Assembly (NCBI GenBank): GCA_021736285.1
Contig: JAIPGE010000027.1
Span: 1-11,520, forward strand
Source of the DNA: Candidatus Izemoplasma sp.
GTDB lineage: Bacteria; Bacillota_I; Bacilli_A; Izemoplasmatales; Izemoplasmataceae
Direction of reading: 5' to 3'
Length of the DNA: 11,520 bases
In this document: positions 1 to 7,554 of the stretch, piece after piece
Numbering within the stretch: the stretch's first letter is position 1
Layout of the letters: the number at the start of each line of letters is the position of its first letter
Position numbers and translations under genes: made by a program
The notes under the pieces: generated by a model
What the model was told of the DNA's origin: nothing
Seen by the model: only the letters and a program-made list of their open reading frames with translations
Database searches by the model: none

Positions 1-44
1 TAATAGCAGCCTTTTCAATTGATTTGCCTAAATAAATATTTTTT

Positions 45-2369
45 TTAGTTTTTTAATTCAATTACTGTTGCCCCATTGCCACCTTCATTTCCCTTGCCAT
101 CTCGATAACTTGCAATTTGTGGATGATTTTCCACATACGATTTAACTAATTTCCGTAACGTTAATGTTCCAAACCCATGAATAATTGTTGCCTTAGGCAC
201 ATTAGATAACAGGCAGTCATCAATGTATTTATCAAGTGCTATATTGGCTTCTTCGTAGCGCATACCTCTTAAGTCTAACGTTGTTGGTGTGAATTTTTTT
301 ACTTTTGATTTTACTGAAACAGTTTGTTTAGGCAGTGTTTTTTGTTCTATAAATTCAAAATCTTCTTCTTCTAAATTGAGTGATAGAGAGCCCATTTTAA
401 CAGTCCACTTACCATTTTTTTGTTGATCAATCAATTCTCCTGTGCGGTTAAATTTCAATACGGTAACCAAATCACCTGCTTGATAGGTATGTTCTTTTGT
501 TTCAGAATCACGGATTTCTTCTTGACTGAGATCTTTTGTTTTATGTTTTAATTCAGCAAGTTGATGTGGCTTAATGTCAGATGCTTTGAGCAAGTCTTCG
601 ATTTCGTTGATTAAGTTTTCAGCCTCGCGTTTTGCTTCGGTTAATAGTTTATGTTTTTCGAGACTAGCTTTTTCTCGCAATGTATCTTTTTGTTCTCGTA
701 ATTCACGTTTTAAGCGTTTATTATCTTCAATTAATTCTTTGTTTCTAGCGATTAACCGATCGTATTCTTGTATTTTTTGATCAAGCACATTGCCTTGCTT
801 TTCTAATTTAGTAATCAAGTCTGAAACATCTGTATTTGATGTAATGACATGATCTTTCGCTTGATTAATTACGGATTTAGGGAGTCCTAGTCGTTCACTA
901 ATTAAAAGTGCATTTGATTTACCAGGTGTTCCTAATAATAATCGATATGTTGGTGATAGTGTATCGACATCAAATTCAACACTCGCATTGACAATATGAT
1001 CCTTATCATAGGCGTATGCTTTTAATTCTGGATAATGCGTTGTGGCAATCGTGTAAACATTAAATTGTGTGATGTGGTCTAATATTGCCATCGCAAGACT
1101 TGATCCTTCTTTAGGGTCCGTTCCACTTCCGAGTTCATCGAGTAAGATGAGTGACCCTGGCGTACACTGTTTAATAATCTTAATGATACGGGTCATATGC
1201 GATGAAAACGTGGATAGTGATTGTTCGATGCTTTGTTCATCGCCAATATCCGCAAAGATGTGGTTGAAAATAATTGTTTTACTTTCGGGTTCAACTGGAA
1301 TCAATAATCCTGATTGGACCATAATCGATAACAGTCCCATTGTTTTTAAGGCAACGGTTTTCCCTCCTGTATTTGGTCCTGTAATGATTATTGTATCTTC
1401 CCCAGGATTAAATGTAATGGTATTAGCAACCACTTCTTCAGGGTGAATTAAGGGATGTCTTGCTTTTTGCAAGTCTATTGTTGTGTCAGTAATGTTTGGT
1501 TTTATACACAACATATCAATACTGTATTTTGCAACAGCGAAAATATAATCCAAGGTTGTTAACACATCAAAATTGGTTTTAAGGATATCGTGATATCCAG
1601 CAACAAAACTGGTTAAATCGCGTAAGATCTTTTCCATTTCATTTTGTTCTTCAATTTTTAACAGGGATACTTGATTATTAATTTCCGCTACACTAGCAGG
1701 TTCAATATAAACTGTTTCACCACTACTAGAGACGTCAACGACTGTTCCTTTAACCGTGTTTTTTTCACTGGCTTTAACCGGTACAACAAAACGGTTTGAT
1801 CGAATTGTAATTAAAGACTCAGTTAATTTATTTTTTTTCGCGTTTAAAAACTGATTTAACTTGTCATTAATTTTCCGTTCTTTGCTAGAAATATTACGTC
1901 TTATGCGTGAGAGTTCACTTGAAGCATCATCGCGTATTTTACCATCGATTGTAATCACTTGCATGATTTCATCTTTAATTGCTTTAACAAATGACAAATC
2001 TTCGATATATGGATCTAAAGCATCGTGCACTAATTCATTTTCAGTTACTTGTTCAAAAAAACGCACCATATGCTTTGATGCCTCAACAAGACCGACAATA
2101 TTCAAAAAGTCCTTGGGGGTGAGTGTGGCGTAGATTTTTGCTTGTTTTAAGATATCTGTCACATCTCTCACACCACCAAACGGGGCTTCTTTATATCCTT
2201 CTACAATTTGTTTGGCTTGATTGACTTCATCTAATTGGCGTTTTATTATTAAATCATTATTGGTTGGCGCTAAAGCAAGTACTTTTTCTTTACCAACGGT
2301 TGTATGCGCATAGGTAGTAATGCGTTTTAATACTTTATCAAATTCTAGTAATTGACTTTCTGCATACAT
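45..2369 (-). CDS. mutS2: Endonuclease MutS2 (MutS-family ATPase with Smr domain)
   Basis: This is a MutS-family ATPase of the MutS2 branch. Family members limit homologous recombination and, in Bacillus, act on collided ribosomes; they lack the mismatch-recognition domain of MutS1. Numbered from the chosen start (774 aa, against about 785 in Bacillus), a core/lever region leads to Walker A GPNTGGKT (331-338) and Walker B LILLDELGSGTDP (D411, E412). A charged coiled coil spans roughly 515-600, a small beta-rich segment with GDLVTVLKFNRTG lies near 632-644, and a C-terminal Smr nuclease domain carries LDLRG (698-702) and HGFGT (731-735). The open frame extends to a GTG at 2378, but that GTG lies inside the SD (AGGAG, 2378-2382). 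The ATG at 2367-2369 has the SD 8 nt upstream and is chosen. It is divergent from rnhC across a symmetric promoter region. No clear terminator is seen downstream, only a T/A-rich tail. Confidence 0.96.
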   Translation of the reverse strand: MYAESQLLEFDKVLKRITTYAHTTVGKEKVLALAPTNNDLIIKRQLDEVNQAKQIVEGYKEAPFGGVRDVTDILKQAKIYATLTPKDFLNIVGLVEASKHMVRFFEQVTENELVHDALDPYIEDLSFVKAIKDEIMQVITIDGKIRDDASSELSRIRRNISSKERKINDKLNQFLNAKKNKLTESLITIRSNRFVVPVKASEKNTVKGTVVDVSSSGETVYIEPASVAEINNQVSLLKIEEQNEMEKILRDLTSFVAGYHDILKTNFDVLTTLDYIFAVAKYSIDMLCIKPNITDTTIDLQKARHPLIHPEEVVANTITFNPGEDTIIITGPNTGGKTVALKTMGLLSIMVQSGLLIPVEPESKTIIFNHIFADIGDEQSIEQSLSTFSSHMTRIIKIIKQCTPGSLILLDELGSGTDPKEGSSLAMAILDHITQFNVYTIATTHYPELKAYAYDKDHIVNASVEFDVDTLSPTYRLLLGTPGKSNALLISERLGLPKSVINQAKDHVITSNTDVSDLITKLEKQGNVLDQKIQEYDRLIARNKELIEDNKRLKRELREQKDTLREKASLEKHKLLTEAKREAENLINEIEDLLKASDIKPHQLAELKHKTKDLSQEEIRDSETKEHTYQAGDLVTVLKFNRTGELIDQQKNGKWTVKMGSLSLNLEEEDFEFIEQKTLPKQTVSVKSKVKKFTPTTLDLRGMRYEEANIALDKYIDDCLLSNVPKATIIHGFGTLTLRKLVKSYVENHPQIASYRDGKGNEGGNGATVIELKN

Positions 2370-2377
2370 TTTAATCA

Positions 2378-2382
2378 CTCCT
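2378..2382 (-). promoter_or_regulatory. SD of mutS2 that decides the start
   Basis: On the minus strand AGGAG is followed by 8 nt and then ATG at 2369. The alternative upstream GTG begins on the last G of this SD, so it cannot use it. Confidence 0.8.
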
Positions 2383-2385
2383 AGA

Positions 2386-2418
2386 TATTATTTTATCAAA
2401 TTATGTGATAAAATAATA
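2386..2418. repeat. Perfect 13-bp inverted repeat between mutS2 and rnhC, likely divergent promoters
   Basis: The arms TATTATTTTATCA (2386-2398) and TGATAAAATAATA (2406-2418) are exact reverse complements around a 7-nt spacer. Each arm, read outward, holds TGATAAAAT, an extended -10 (TGnTAAAAT): 2406-2414 for rnhC and 2398-2390 for mutS2. No good -35 is visible on either side. The outer ends of the arms are both 17 nt from the start codons chosen for the two genes (2369 and 2435). The most economical reading is two back-to-back extended -10 promoters. An operator for a dimeric regulator that binds the same symmetric DNA is possible but unproven. Confidence 0.6.
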
Positions 2419-2423
2419 GTGTG

Positions 2424-2429
2424 AGGTGG
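2424..2429 (+). promoter_or_regulatory. SD of rnhC that decides the start
   Basis: AGGTGG lies 5 nt before a TTG at 2435-2437. The first start codon of the frame, GTG at 2426, falls inside this SD, so TTG 2435 is the more likely start. Confidence 0.65.
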
Positions 2430-2434
2430 TTTTT

Positions 2435-3340
2435 TTGAATTTTGTGTTAAAAAACTTATCAGATTCAGAGATAAATCGGATTGAAACTTTTTATCAAGAC
2501 TTTAAAGTAGCCAACAACAATACTTATATTCGCTTCTTTGCTAAAACAGAATATATTACAGTTACGGTTTATTCAACGAACAAAGTAATGTTTCAAGGAG
2601 AAGATGCGAAGGAAGAATATGATATGTGGGTCAATATGCTTGCTTATCATGAGGAAAGTACAAAAACCAAAACACCCAACTTTAAGGATTACTTCTATCC
2701 ATCAATAGGTAGTGATGAAGTTGGCACAGGTGACTTTTTTGGACCAATTATTGTCTGCGCTTATCACCTCAAACAAGCTGATGTTAAAACATATAAAGCA
2801 TTGAATATAAAGGATTCTAAGCGACTCTCTGATGATTATATTCTATCGCTTGGTGAAGCGATTAAAGAAATAGGCACTTACAGTTTGTTAACGCTCCATA
2901 ACGATAAATATAATCAATTGATAGAACGTGGCTTCAATATGAATAAGATTAAAGCCTATTTACATAATAAGGCAATTTTGAATTTATTAAATAAAATTAA
3001 TGGCAATCCCGAAATTATTATGGATCAATTCACACCTGAAAAAAATTATTTTAGATATTTAAACAAAGAACAACATGTGTGTCGAAATATAACATTTTTA
3101 ACCAAGGCAGAAAGCCGATATGCCAGTGTTGCGTTGGCTAGTATCTTAGCGCGCTATGCTTTTTTAAAACATTTTAATGTATTGTCAAAGCAAATTGGAT
3201 TAACCTTACCTAAAGGTGCAAGTTTGAAAGTTGATGAAATTGCTGCAAAATTGATTGAAGAACGTGGTGAAAAATGTTTATATGATATTGCCAAACTTAA
3301 TTTTAAAACCTTTAATAAAGCAAAGGCATTATTAAAATAA
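2435..3340 (+). CDS. rnhC: Ribonuclease HIII
   Basis: RNase HIII cleaves the RNA strand of RNA:DNA hybrids such as R-loops and primer remnants. Numbered from the chosen TTG start (301 aa, typical length), the first ~80 residues match the N-terminal substrate-binding (TBP-like) domain of this class. The type 2 RNase H fold follows, with the signature GSDEVGTGD (92-100). The DEDE active-site set typical of HIII appears as D94, E95, D197 (in IIMDQF) and E226 (in KAES), and the helix SVALASILAR sits at 231-240. HII enzymes lack the N-terminal domain and carry DEDD, so this is HIII. The GTG at 2426 is rejected because it lies in the SD; a GTG at 2444 is possible but too close to the N-terminal domain. 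The gene is divergent from mutS2, as close partners in DNA maintenance, and 65 bp upstream of ferritin with no terminator between. Confidence 0.95.
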   Translation: MNFVLKNLSDSEINRIETFYQDFKVANNNTYIRFFAKTEYITVTVYSTNKVMFQGEDAKEEYDMWVNMLAYHEESTKTKTPNFKDYFYPSIGSDEVGTGDFFGPIIVCAYHLKQADVKTYKALNIKDSKRLSDDYILSLGEAIKEIGTYSLLTLHNDKYNQLIERGFNMNKIKAYLHNKAILNLLNKINGNPEIIMDQFTPEKNYFRYLNKEQHVCRNITFLTKAESRYASVALASILARYAFLKHFNVLSKQIGLTLPKGASLKVDEIAAKLIEERGEKCLYDIAKLNFKTFNKAKALLK

Positions 3341-3353
3341 GTAAGTAAGAATC

Positions 3354-3382
3354 TTGTAAGAAAATAAATTAAACGTTATAAT
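3354..3382 (+). promoter_or_regulatory. Sigma-A-type promoter of the ferritin gene
   Basis: A -35 element TTGTAA (3354-3359, 4 of 6) is followed by exactly 17 bp and a perfect -10 TATAAT (3377-3382). The expected start point near 3389 gives a short leader with the SD AAAGGAGATG just ahead of the ferritin ATG. No convincing Fur or PerR box is seen beyond the AT-rich -10 itself. Confidence 0.75.
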
Positions 3383-3405
3383 ATGTAGGTAAAGGAGATG
3401 ATTTT

Positions 3406-3909
3406 ATGGATAAAAAATTAGTAAATGCAATTAATGTCCAACTTAATTTTGAAATTGAGTCGGCACACATTTATCTTGCAATGGCAGGATATGTGGCGAC
3501 ACTTGGATTAGACGGATTTGAAAACTGGTTTATGATTCAGTATGAGGAAGAATTGGCACACGCAAAAAAATTCATTCGTTATTTAAATGAACGCGGTGAA
3601 CGGGTTCATATTACAGGATTCGAAACCCCTCAAAACGATTTTGATAGTTTGTTAGAGGCCTTTGAAATCTCATTAAATCATGAAAAGAAAGTAACAAGTC
3701 GAATCAACAACTTAATGAAAATTGCTGGTGAAACAAATGATTATGCAGCGATTAGTTTCTTAAATTGGTATGTTGATGAACAAGTTGAGGAAGAAGATAC
3801 CTTTTCTTCATTAATTGACAAAATCAAACTTGTTAAAGATGCTGGTCTTTATATGTTAGATAAAGAAATGGAATCTAGAGTGTTTGTCGATCCAACAACA
3901 GAAGCATAA
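3406..3909 (+). CDS. ftnA: Ferritin (bacterial non-heme, FtnA type)
   Basis: This is a ferritin that oxidises Fe(II) and stores it as a mineral inside a 24-subunit cytoplasmic shell, limiting Fenton chemistry. It has 167 aa, the normal length, as a four-helix bundle. By alignment from memory with E. coli FtnA, the ferroxidase ligands are present: E16, E49, H52, E93 and Q126, plus third-site glutamates E48, E125 and E128/E129. The stretch LNWYVDEQVEEED (119-131) is diagnostic of FtnA. No methionine heme ligand context of bacterioferritin was recognised. The ATG has a strong SD (AAAGGAGATG) and its own promoter. It lies convergent to the YolD/polymerase genes and ends before a hairpin terminator. 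MsrA elsewhere in the window is another oxidative-stress gene, but the two are not in one operon. Confidence 0.96.
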   Translation: MDKKLVNAINVQLNFEIESAHIYLAMAGYVATLGLDGFENWFMIQYEEELAHAKKFIRYLNERGERVHITGFETPQNDFDSLLEAFEISLNHEKKVTSRINNLMKIAGETNDYAAISFLNWYVDEQVEEEDTFSSLIDKIKLVKDAGLYMLDKEMESRVFVDPTTEA

Positions 3910-3917
3910 ACTTAACA

Positions 3918-3952
3918 AAAAAGCGATACTTTACAATAAAGTGTCGCTTTTT
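3918..3952. terminator. Bidirectional hairpin terminator between ferritin and yolD-like
   Basis: The left arm AAAAAGCGATACTTTA (3918-3933), loop CAA, and right arm TAAAGTGTCGCTTTTT (3937-3952) pair throughout, with one T-G wobble. It has an A tract on one side and a T tract on the other, so it can stop transcription from both sides. The stop codon of the YolD-like gene (3951-3953) overlaps the T tract. Confidence 0.88.
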
Positions 3953-4292
3953 AAATAACTTCAATATGTGTGATTGTGGATGCGGTAATAAGGGTGTTGT
4001 CTACAGTGATGGTTTTAGAAAGAAAATCAACAACTTCGACAATTCCTGTAATTGTGTGATACCGATGGTGTTGAAAATAGGTAATTGTAATCGGAATATG
4101 CATCGCAACCGCTTCTTCTAAAAGATAATTCATCTCAGTAATAGCATCATCTAATAACGTCGGTTTTGGTTGCTGGTTGCGTTTTTCGAATAACGCTTGT
4201 AAGTAGTCACCTTGTTCTGTCAACGCGCCAAACGGTAACCATTTCATCATTTTGCGGTCACGATAGACATAAGTGTCCATTGTCTTATCCAT
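3951..4292 (-). CDS. YolD-like protein, partner of Y-family polymerase
   Basis: This is a 113-aa protein of the YolD-like family, which in Bacillota and phages is usually encoded directly after a UvrX/UmuC-type polymerase and is thought to assist or regulate it, somewhat like UmuD for UmuC. The family signature is seen as YRDRKMMKWLPFGALTEQ (residues 8-25), followed by a helical segment and a beta-rich C-terminal half (ITITYFQHHRYHTITGIV, then NTLITASTITHIEVI) typical of the family. The frame opens at a TTG (4304), but ATG 4290-4292 gives a normal N-terminus and has a GGTGG SD-like stretch 5 nt upstream. ATG 4278-4280 is an alternative. It overlaps the polymerase gene by 8 bases, so translation is probably coupled. 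The biochemical role of this family is not settled. Confidence 0.85.
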   Translation of the reverse strand: MDKTMDTYVYRDRKMMKWLPFGALTEQGDYLQALFEKRNQQPKPTLLDDAITEMNYLLEEAVAMHIPITITYFQHHRYHTITGIVEVVDFLSKTITVDNTLITASTITHIEVI

Positions 4293-5550
4293 GATGACCA
4301 CCAACCATTGTGTTTCGTGATTGTAAAGTGGATGCTTCTGTTAGACTTGACCCACGGATAACCGCGTTTTTACCGTGTTTAAAGTGGATATTATCAATCG
4401 TTTTGTGGACTTTGTGTTCTTTAATCCGTTGTGATACGTCAGAAAATAGATTCAGTTGAATAAAATATTCTTTGACTAAGTTAGATGCCCGAATGTTGAC
4501 ACTACGAATGGGAGATCCATCATAGTGTTCATCAAGCAAATCAAGACATATTTGATAGATTTCACTTTCATTCCAAGAAGGGAATGGAAGTGTTTTTTGA
4601 TGGGAAAATCCGCCCCCTACTGCTTTTGAATAGCCAATTCCAAAATGGATTGTATATGCCTTCTTTTCTCCTTCTCGAAGGCGCTTTACAACTTGATCTG
4701 TCAATTCTAAAATAATTTGTTTCACATCATCATAAAAGTAATCATGAAACAAGGTTTGGCCATGTCCCACACTTTTTGAAACGGGCTGGTAGGCAATTTT
4801 TTCATGAATAATTGATTGATCAATGCCGTGAGCATGATGATACAATTCCTCGCCTAGCACACCATAATATTTGGCCAAACGTTTAAGCGGATAACGCGCA
4901 ATATCACCAATGGTATAAAGACCTAAGTTATTCAAGTTGCGTTCCATGCGGGAACCAATGCCCCACATTTCTGAAAGTGGTGAAATATTCCACAGTTTTG
5001 TTTCAACATCATCATATGTCCATTTAGCAATGAAATTCGGTGCTTGTTTGCTTTCGATATCAAGGGCAATTTTACTTAACAACATATTAGGCCCTATCCC
5101 ACATGTGGCTGGGATTTTGGTTGTTTCTAAAATGTCATCCAAAATGATTTTTGCCATTTCTTCATCTGTTTTCTCATAATAATTTAAGTAGGTGGTCAAA
5201 TCAAGAAAAACTTCATCAATACTATAGATATGAAGGTCTTCGTAAGCAACATACTTTAAATAGATTTCAATAATCTTTGTCGAAACCTCTAAATACTTTT
5301 TCATCCGTGGCTTGGCATAAATAATGTCACCATCTTTAGGCAAATCGTAAACGCGACAGCGACTACTGACCCCACGTTTTTTAAGATATGGTGTTACAGC
5401 TAAAACAACACTGCCACCGCCACGTGACTTGTCGGCAACAACCAACGGGGTAGTAAATGGATTGAGCCCTCTAATAGCGCATTCTACTGATGCATAAAAA
5501 CTTTTTAAATCAATACATAAGATGTTTCTATAGAGTCGGTATGTTTCCAT
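4285..5550 (-). CDS. Y-family translesion DNA polymerase (UvrX/YqjW type)
   Basis: This is an error-prone polymerase of the DinB/UmuC superfamily that copies past damaged bases. Numbered from the chosen ATG (421 aa), the palm motif CIDLKSFYASVE holds the metal ligand D14, and SIDEVFLDLT holds D112 and E113. A helix-hairpin-helix thumb (MWGIGSRMERNLNNLGLYTIGDI) lies at 195-217. The little-finger domain follows, and QLNLF at 365-369 is a textbook sliding-clamp binding motif. The text 'ILCIDLKSFYASVECAIRG' and the paired YolD-like gene fit UvrX/YqjW rather than classical DinB. The open frame begins at a TTG at 5580, but a perfect SD (GGAGGTGG, 5555-5562) sits 4 nt before ATG 5548-5550, which is chosen. 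It has its own candidate promoter. LexA control is common in this class, but no Bacillus-type LexA box (CGAAC-N4-GTTCG) was found here. Confidence 0.94.
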   Translation of the reverse strand: METYRLYRNILCIDLKSFYASVECAIRGLNPFTTPLVVADKSRGGGSVVLAVTPYLKKRGVSSRCRVYDLPKDGDIIYAKPRMKKYLEVSTKIIEIYLKYVAYEDLHIYSIDEVFLDLTTYLNYYEKTDEEMAKIILDDILETTKIPATCGIGPNMLLSKIALDIESKQAPNFIAKWTYDDVETKLWNISPLSEMWGIGSRMERNLNNLGLYTIGDIARYPLKRLAKYYGVLGEELYHHAHGIDQSIIHEKIAYQPVSKSVGHGQTLFHDYFYDDVKQIILELTDQVVKRLREGEKKAYTIHFGIGYSKAVGGGFSHQKTLPFPSWNESEIYQICLDLLDEHYDGSPIRSVNIRASNLVKEYFIQLNLFSDVSQRIKEHKVHKTIDNIHFKHGKNAVIRGSSLTEASTLQSRNTMVGGHHG

Positions 5551-5554
5551 TTTT

Positions 5555-5562
5555 CCACCTCC
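5555..5562 (-). promoter_or_regulatory. SD of the Y-family polymerase that decides the start
   Basis: On the minus strand GGAGGTGG lies 4 nt before ATG at 5550, which excludes the upstream TTG at 5580 as the main start. Confidence 0.85.
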
Positions 5563-5579
5563 AAAGTGTTGTGTATTCA

Positions 5580-5607
5580 ATTATACAGTGAATTTTTAAG
5601 AATGCAA
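5580..5607 (-). promoter_or_regulatory. Candidate promoter of the polymerase/yolD-like pair
   Basis: On the minus strand TTGCAT (5607-5602) is followed by 16 bp and a perfect -10 TATAAT (5585-5580). The -10 lies at the centre of an interrupted palindrome with arms ATTCA (5575-5579) and TGAAT (5589-5593). This could be an operator, but it does not match a known LexA consensus. Confidence 0.6.
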
Positions 5608-5680
5608 GAGGCGGAAAATTGAGTGAGGATAACTTTGTGTTTTTGTGTAGGTCTCAATGCTTTTTTTAAAAAAAATTATA

Positions 5681-5709
5681 AAAAAAGCAACTTTTTTCAA
5701 GCTACTTTT
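5681..5709 (-). terminator. Hairpin terminator of the eight-gene operon
   Basis: On the minus strand AAAAGTAGCTT (5709-5699), loop GAAAA, and AAGTTGCTTTT (5693-5683) pair over 11 positions including two G-T wobbles, followed by more T. The TAG stop of the phospholipase-like gene (5702-5704) lies inside the left arm. A second AT-rich inverted repeat (GCTTTTTTT 5659-5667 and AAAAAAAGC 5680-5688) follows and may back it up. Confidence 0.75.
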
Positions 5710-6649
5710 GATTATAAATATTTAAAAATTTAACATCATTTCCGTGGTCACAATCAATTCCCATATTAAATGATAAATTGGTAAAAACAGTTGAAAGGTC
5801 AATCGTGCGTTTTCCCTTAATATAGGGAATCACTTGGTCAAGAATTTGCATGAGAAATTTTTTTGCGTGGTCATAACAGTCCAAGACGGAGGTATGAAAA
5901 ATTTCATTGGTTATGGGGTGGTGCCAAGTGCGATGGCTGAGATTTAAATAATCAAATGTTTTTGGATTGGCATGCATTGACAAATCTTGTAAGAATAAAT
6001 CTGTTTTCTTATTAAATAAATCAATACCTTTAAAAAAGAAGCGTTTAATTCCAAAACGATCTTGAACAGCATAGCGGATTGTCTTTTTCATCGCCTTTGA
6101 GGCCTTGGTATAACTGAGTGGGGTGGACACATTAAAGGTGTCCTTAAGCATCTCTTTGTATGCGTCTTCAATCAATGGATTGTCATTCGGTGTTGGAAAA
6201 AACTGTGTTACATTAACACGGTGGGCTGGTTTCTTAAAATCACGTTCTAAAAGTCTTATATCTACTGCCCGTTCAAAGCGGAGATGTAATCCCCTCAAAT
6301 TATGGGTATCAGAGCTGTTTTCATCATAGATACCGACATGATGATAGATATAAGGATGAACACTAACATCAAGCGCATAATGGCATAAATATCCAATATA
6401 AAAACTAAAGAGTGCTTGGTTTTGATGGGTTTTTACAAAGTTTGTTAATGTGATTAAACTTTGTCGGGTGTTTGTGTCATGAAGCCGATCGGCATAATAA
6501 CGGTAATCTGCTTTAGCTTGATCAAATACCATATAGTAAAACGGATCAGGCCCTTGTGCACCAAGCAAAAGTGTTGTTTCATCTAGGGATTGTGTCATTG
6601 TGTCGGCGATGTCTTTTGCAAATTTGGCGTGCATATAAAAATCAGGCAT
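5702..6649 (-). CDS. Zinc-dependent phospholipase C-like protein
   Basis: This protein belongs to the zinc-dependent phospholipase C family (alpha-toxin/PC-PLC fold), here 315 aa. The N-terminal half carries the spaced metal ligands of the fold: H7, D35 in GPDP, H90 and D94 in LCHYALD, H98 in HPY, and H122 and E126 in HLRFE. The HxxxD and HxxxE pairs match the order in clostridial alpha-toxin. There is no signal peptide and no C2-like C-terminal domain; the C-terminal ~150 residues are of unknown role. It is therefore probably cytoplasmic, and its substrate cannot be inferred; many Bacillota and relatives have such family members of unknown function. ATG 6647-6649 has an SD (AGAGGAAG) that overlaps the upstream rluD stop, an 11-bp gap, so the gene is the last of the operon. 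The family assignment is good, but an actual phospholipase activity is uncertain. Confidence 0.82.
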   Translation of the reverse strand: MPDFYMHAKFAKDIADTMTQSLDETTLLLGAQGPDPFYYMVFDQAKADYRYYADRLHDTNTRQSLITLTNFVKTHQNQALFSFYIGYLCHYALDVSVHPYIYHHVGIYDENSSDTHNLRGLHLRFERAVDIRLLERDFKKPAHRVNVTQFFPTPNDNPLIEDAYKEMLKDTFNVSTPLSYTKASKAMKKTIRYAVQDRFGIKRFFFKGIDLFNKKTDLFLQDLSMHANPKTFDYLNLSHRTWHHPITNEIFHTSVLDCYDHAKKFLMQILDQVIPYIKGKRTIDLSTVFTNLSFNMGIDCDHGNDVKFLNIYNQK

Positions 6650-6660
6650 ACTAACTTCCT

Positions 6661-7554
6661 CTATTCTAGTTCGTTAAGTTTGTTGTTAAAATACGGTGGT
6701 AAGGGACTTTCAAAAAAGAGTGCTTCCTTTGTTTTGGGATGAATGAACCCGAGAGATTTGGCATGAAGATATTGGCCGTGTGTTGTATCTGTTTTCCGAC
6801 GTCCATATTTTGAATCACCCACAAGTGGGTGTCCAATATAATCAAGATGAACACGAATTTGATGGGTCCGTCCCGTCTCTAATTGACATTCAATTAAGGT
6901 ATGTGCTTCATATCGTTTCATTACGGTAAAATGGGTCACCGCTGGTTTTCCATTTTCAACAACTGCCATCTGTTGGCGTCTGGTTTTATGACGGCCTATT
7001 GGGGCATTGATTTTACCCTTATTATGGGTAATAACCCCTTCTACTAAAGCAATATATGTTCGCTTTACTGTTTTTTCTTGAAGTTGTTTGGACAACGATT
7101 CAACCGCTAAATCATTCTTTGCGACCATTAACAAGCCACTGGTTTCTTTATCAATTCGGTGTACGATACCTGGTCTAATTTCACCCTTAATCGCATTGAG
7201 GTCTTCAAGGTGATACAGTAACGCATTTACCATCGTATGTGTTGGATTTCCTGCGCCAGGATGGACAACCATCCCTTCTGGTTTGTTCACAACAGCCACA
7301 TCATCATCTTCATATATGATATCTAAAGGAATATTTTCTGGTGCTAAATTGATTTTTTTAGGCTCAGGAGGATCAATTGTTATGATATCCTCGGACTTGA
7401 TTTTGTAGTTTGCTTTTGTTGTTTCACTGTTTACTAAAATGTGTGCATCTTTAATATAATGTTGAATCACGTTTCTCGAGAGATCTAATTTAGATCTTAA
7501 AAAACGATCAATCCGTTTATTGTTTTCTTTTTTCTTGACGACTATTTTTTCCAT
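6661..7554 (-). CDS. rluD: RluD/YlyB-type 23S rRNA pseudouridine synthase
   Basis: This is an RluA-family pseudouridine synthase that converts uridine to pseudouridine in 23S rRNA; in E. coli RluD acts on helix 69. It has 297 aa. An N-terminal S4 RNA-binding domain (about 13-60, IDRFLRSKL...NVIQHYIKDAHILVN) is followed by the catalytic domain with GIVHRIDKETSGLLM (129-143) holding the catalytic D135. Also present is the strand ETGRTHQIRVHLDYIGHPLVGDSKYG, typical of the RluC/RluD group. ATG 7552-7554 has an SD (AGAGGAGT, 7560-7567) and starts 38 bp before the end of lspA. The lspA-rluD order is the same as lspA-ylyB in Bacillus, which supports the RluD-type call, but the exact target uridines cannot be told from sequence. 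Confidence 0.94.
   Translation of the reverse strand: MEKIVVKKKENNKRIDRFLRSKLDLSRNVIQHYIKDAHILVNSETTKANYKIKSEDIITIDPPEPKKINLAPENIPLDIIYEDDDVAVVNKPEGMVVHPGAGNPTHTMVNALLYHLEDLNAIKGEIRPGIVHRIDKETSGLLMVAKNDLAVESLSKQLQEKTVKRTYIALVEGVITHNKGKINAPIGRHKTRRQQMAVVENGKPAVTHFTVMKRYEAHTLIECQLETGRTHQIRVHLDYIGHPLVGDSKYGRRKTDTTHGQYLHAKSLGFIHPKTKEALFFESPLPPYFNNKLNELE

Noticed and set aside
1..35. Possible end of a plus-strand gene (frame reading IAAFSIDLPK then TAA at 33-35) convergent with mutS2
   Set aside because: Only about ten residues are visible, with no recognisable family and no hairpin after it. It cannot be told from chance.
574..2133. Three plus-strand open frames inside mutS2
   Set aside because: They lie antisense to a strongly conserved gene, have no SD or known motif, and read like antisense shadow.
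3370..3390. PerR or Fur box in front of the ferritin gene
   Set aside because: Only the TTATAAT half resembles the consensus, and that is simply the -10; the other half does not match.
5618..5658. Inverted repeat ATTGAG/CTCAAT between the polymerase and the phospholipase-like gene
   Set aside because: Six-bp arms with a 29-nt loop are expected by chance in such DNA.
6666..6854. Second minus-strand frame inside rluD
   Set aside because: It overlaps the conserved pseudouridine synthase in another frame and has no motif of its own.
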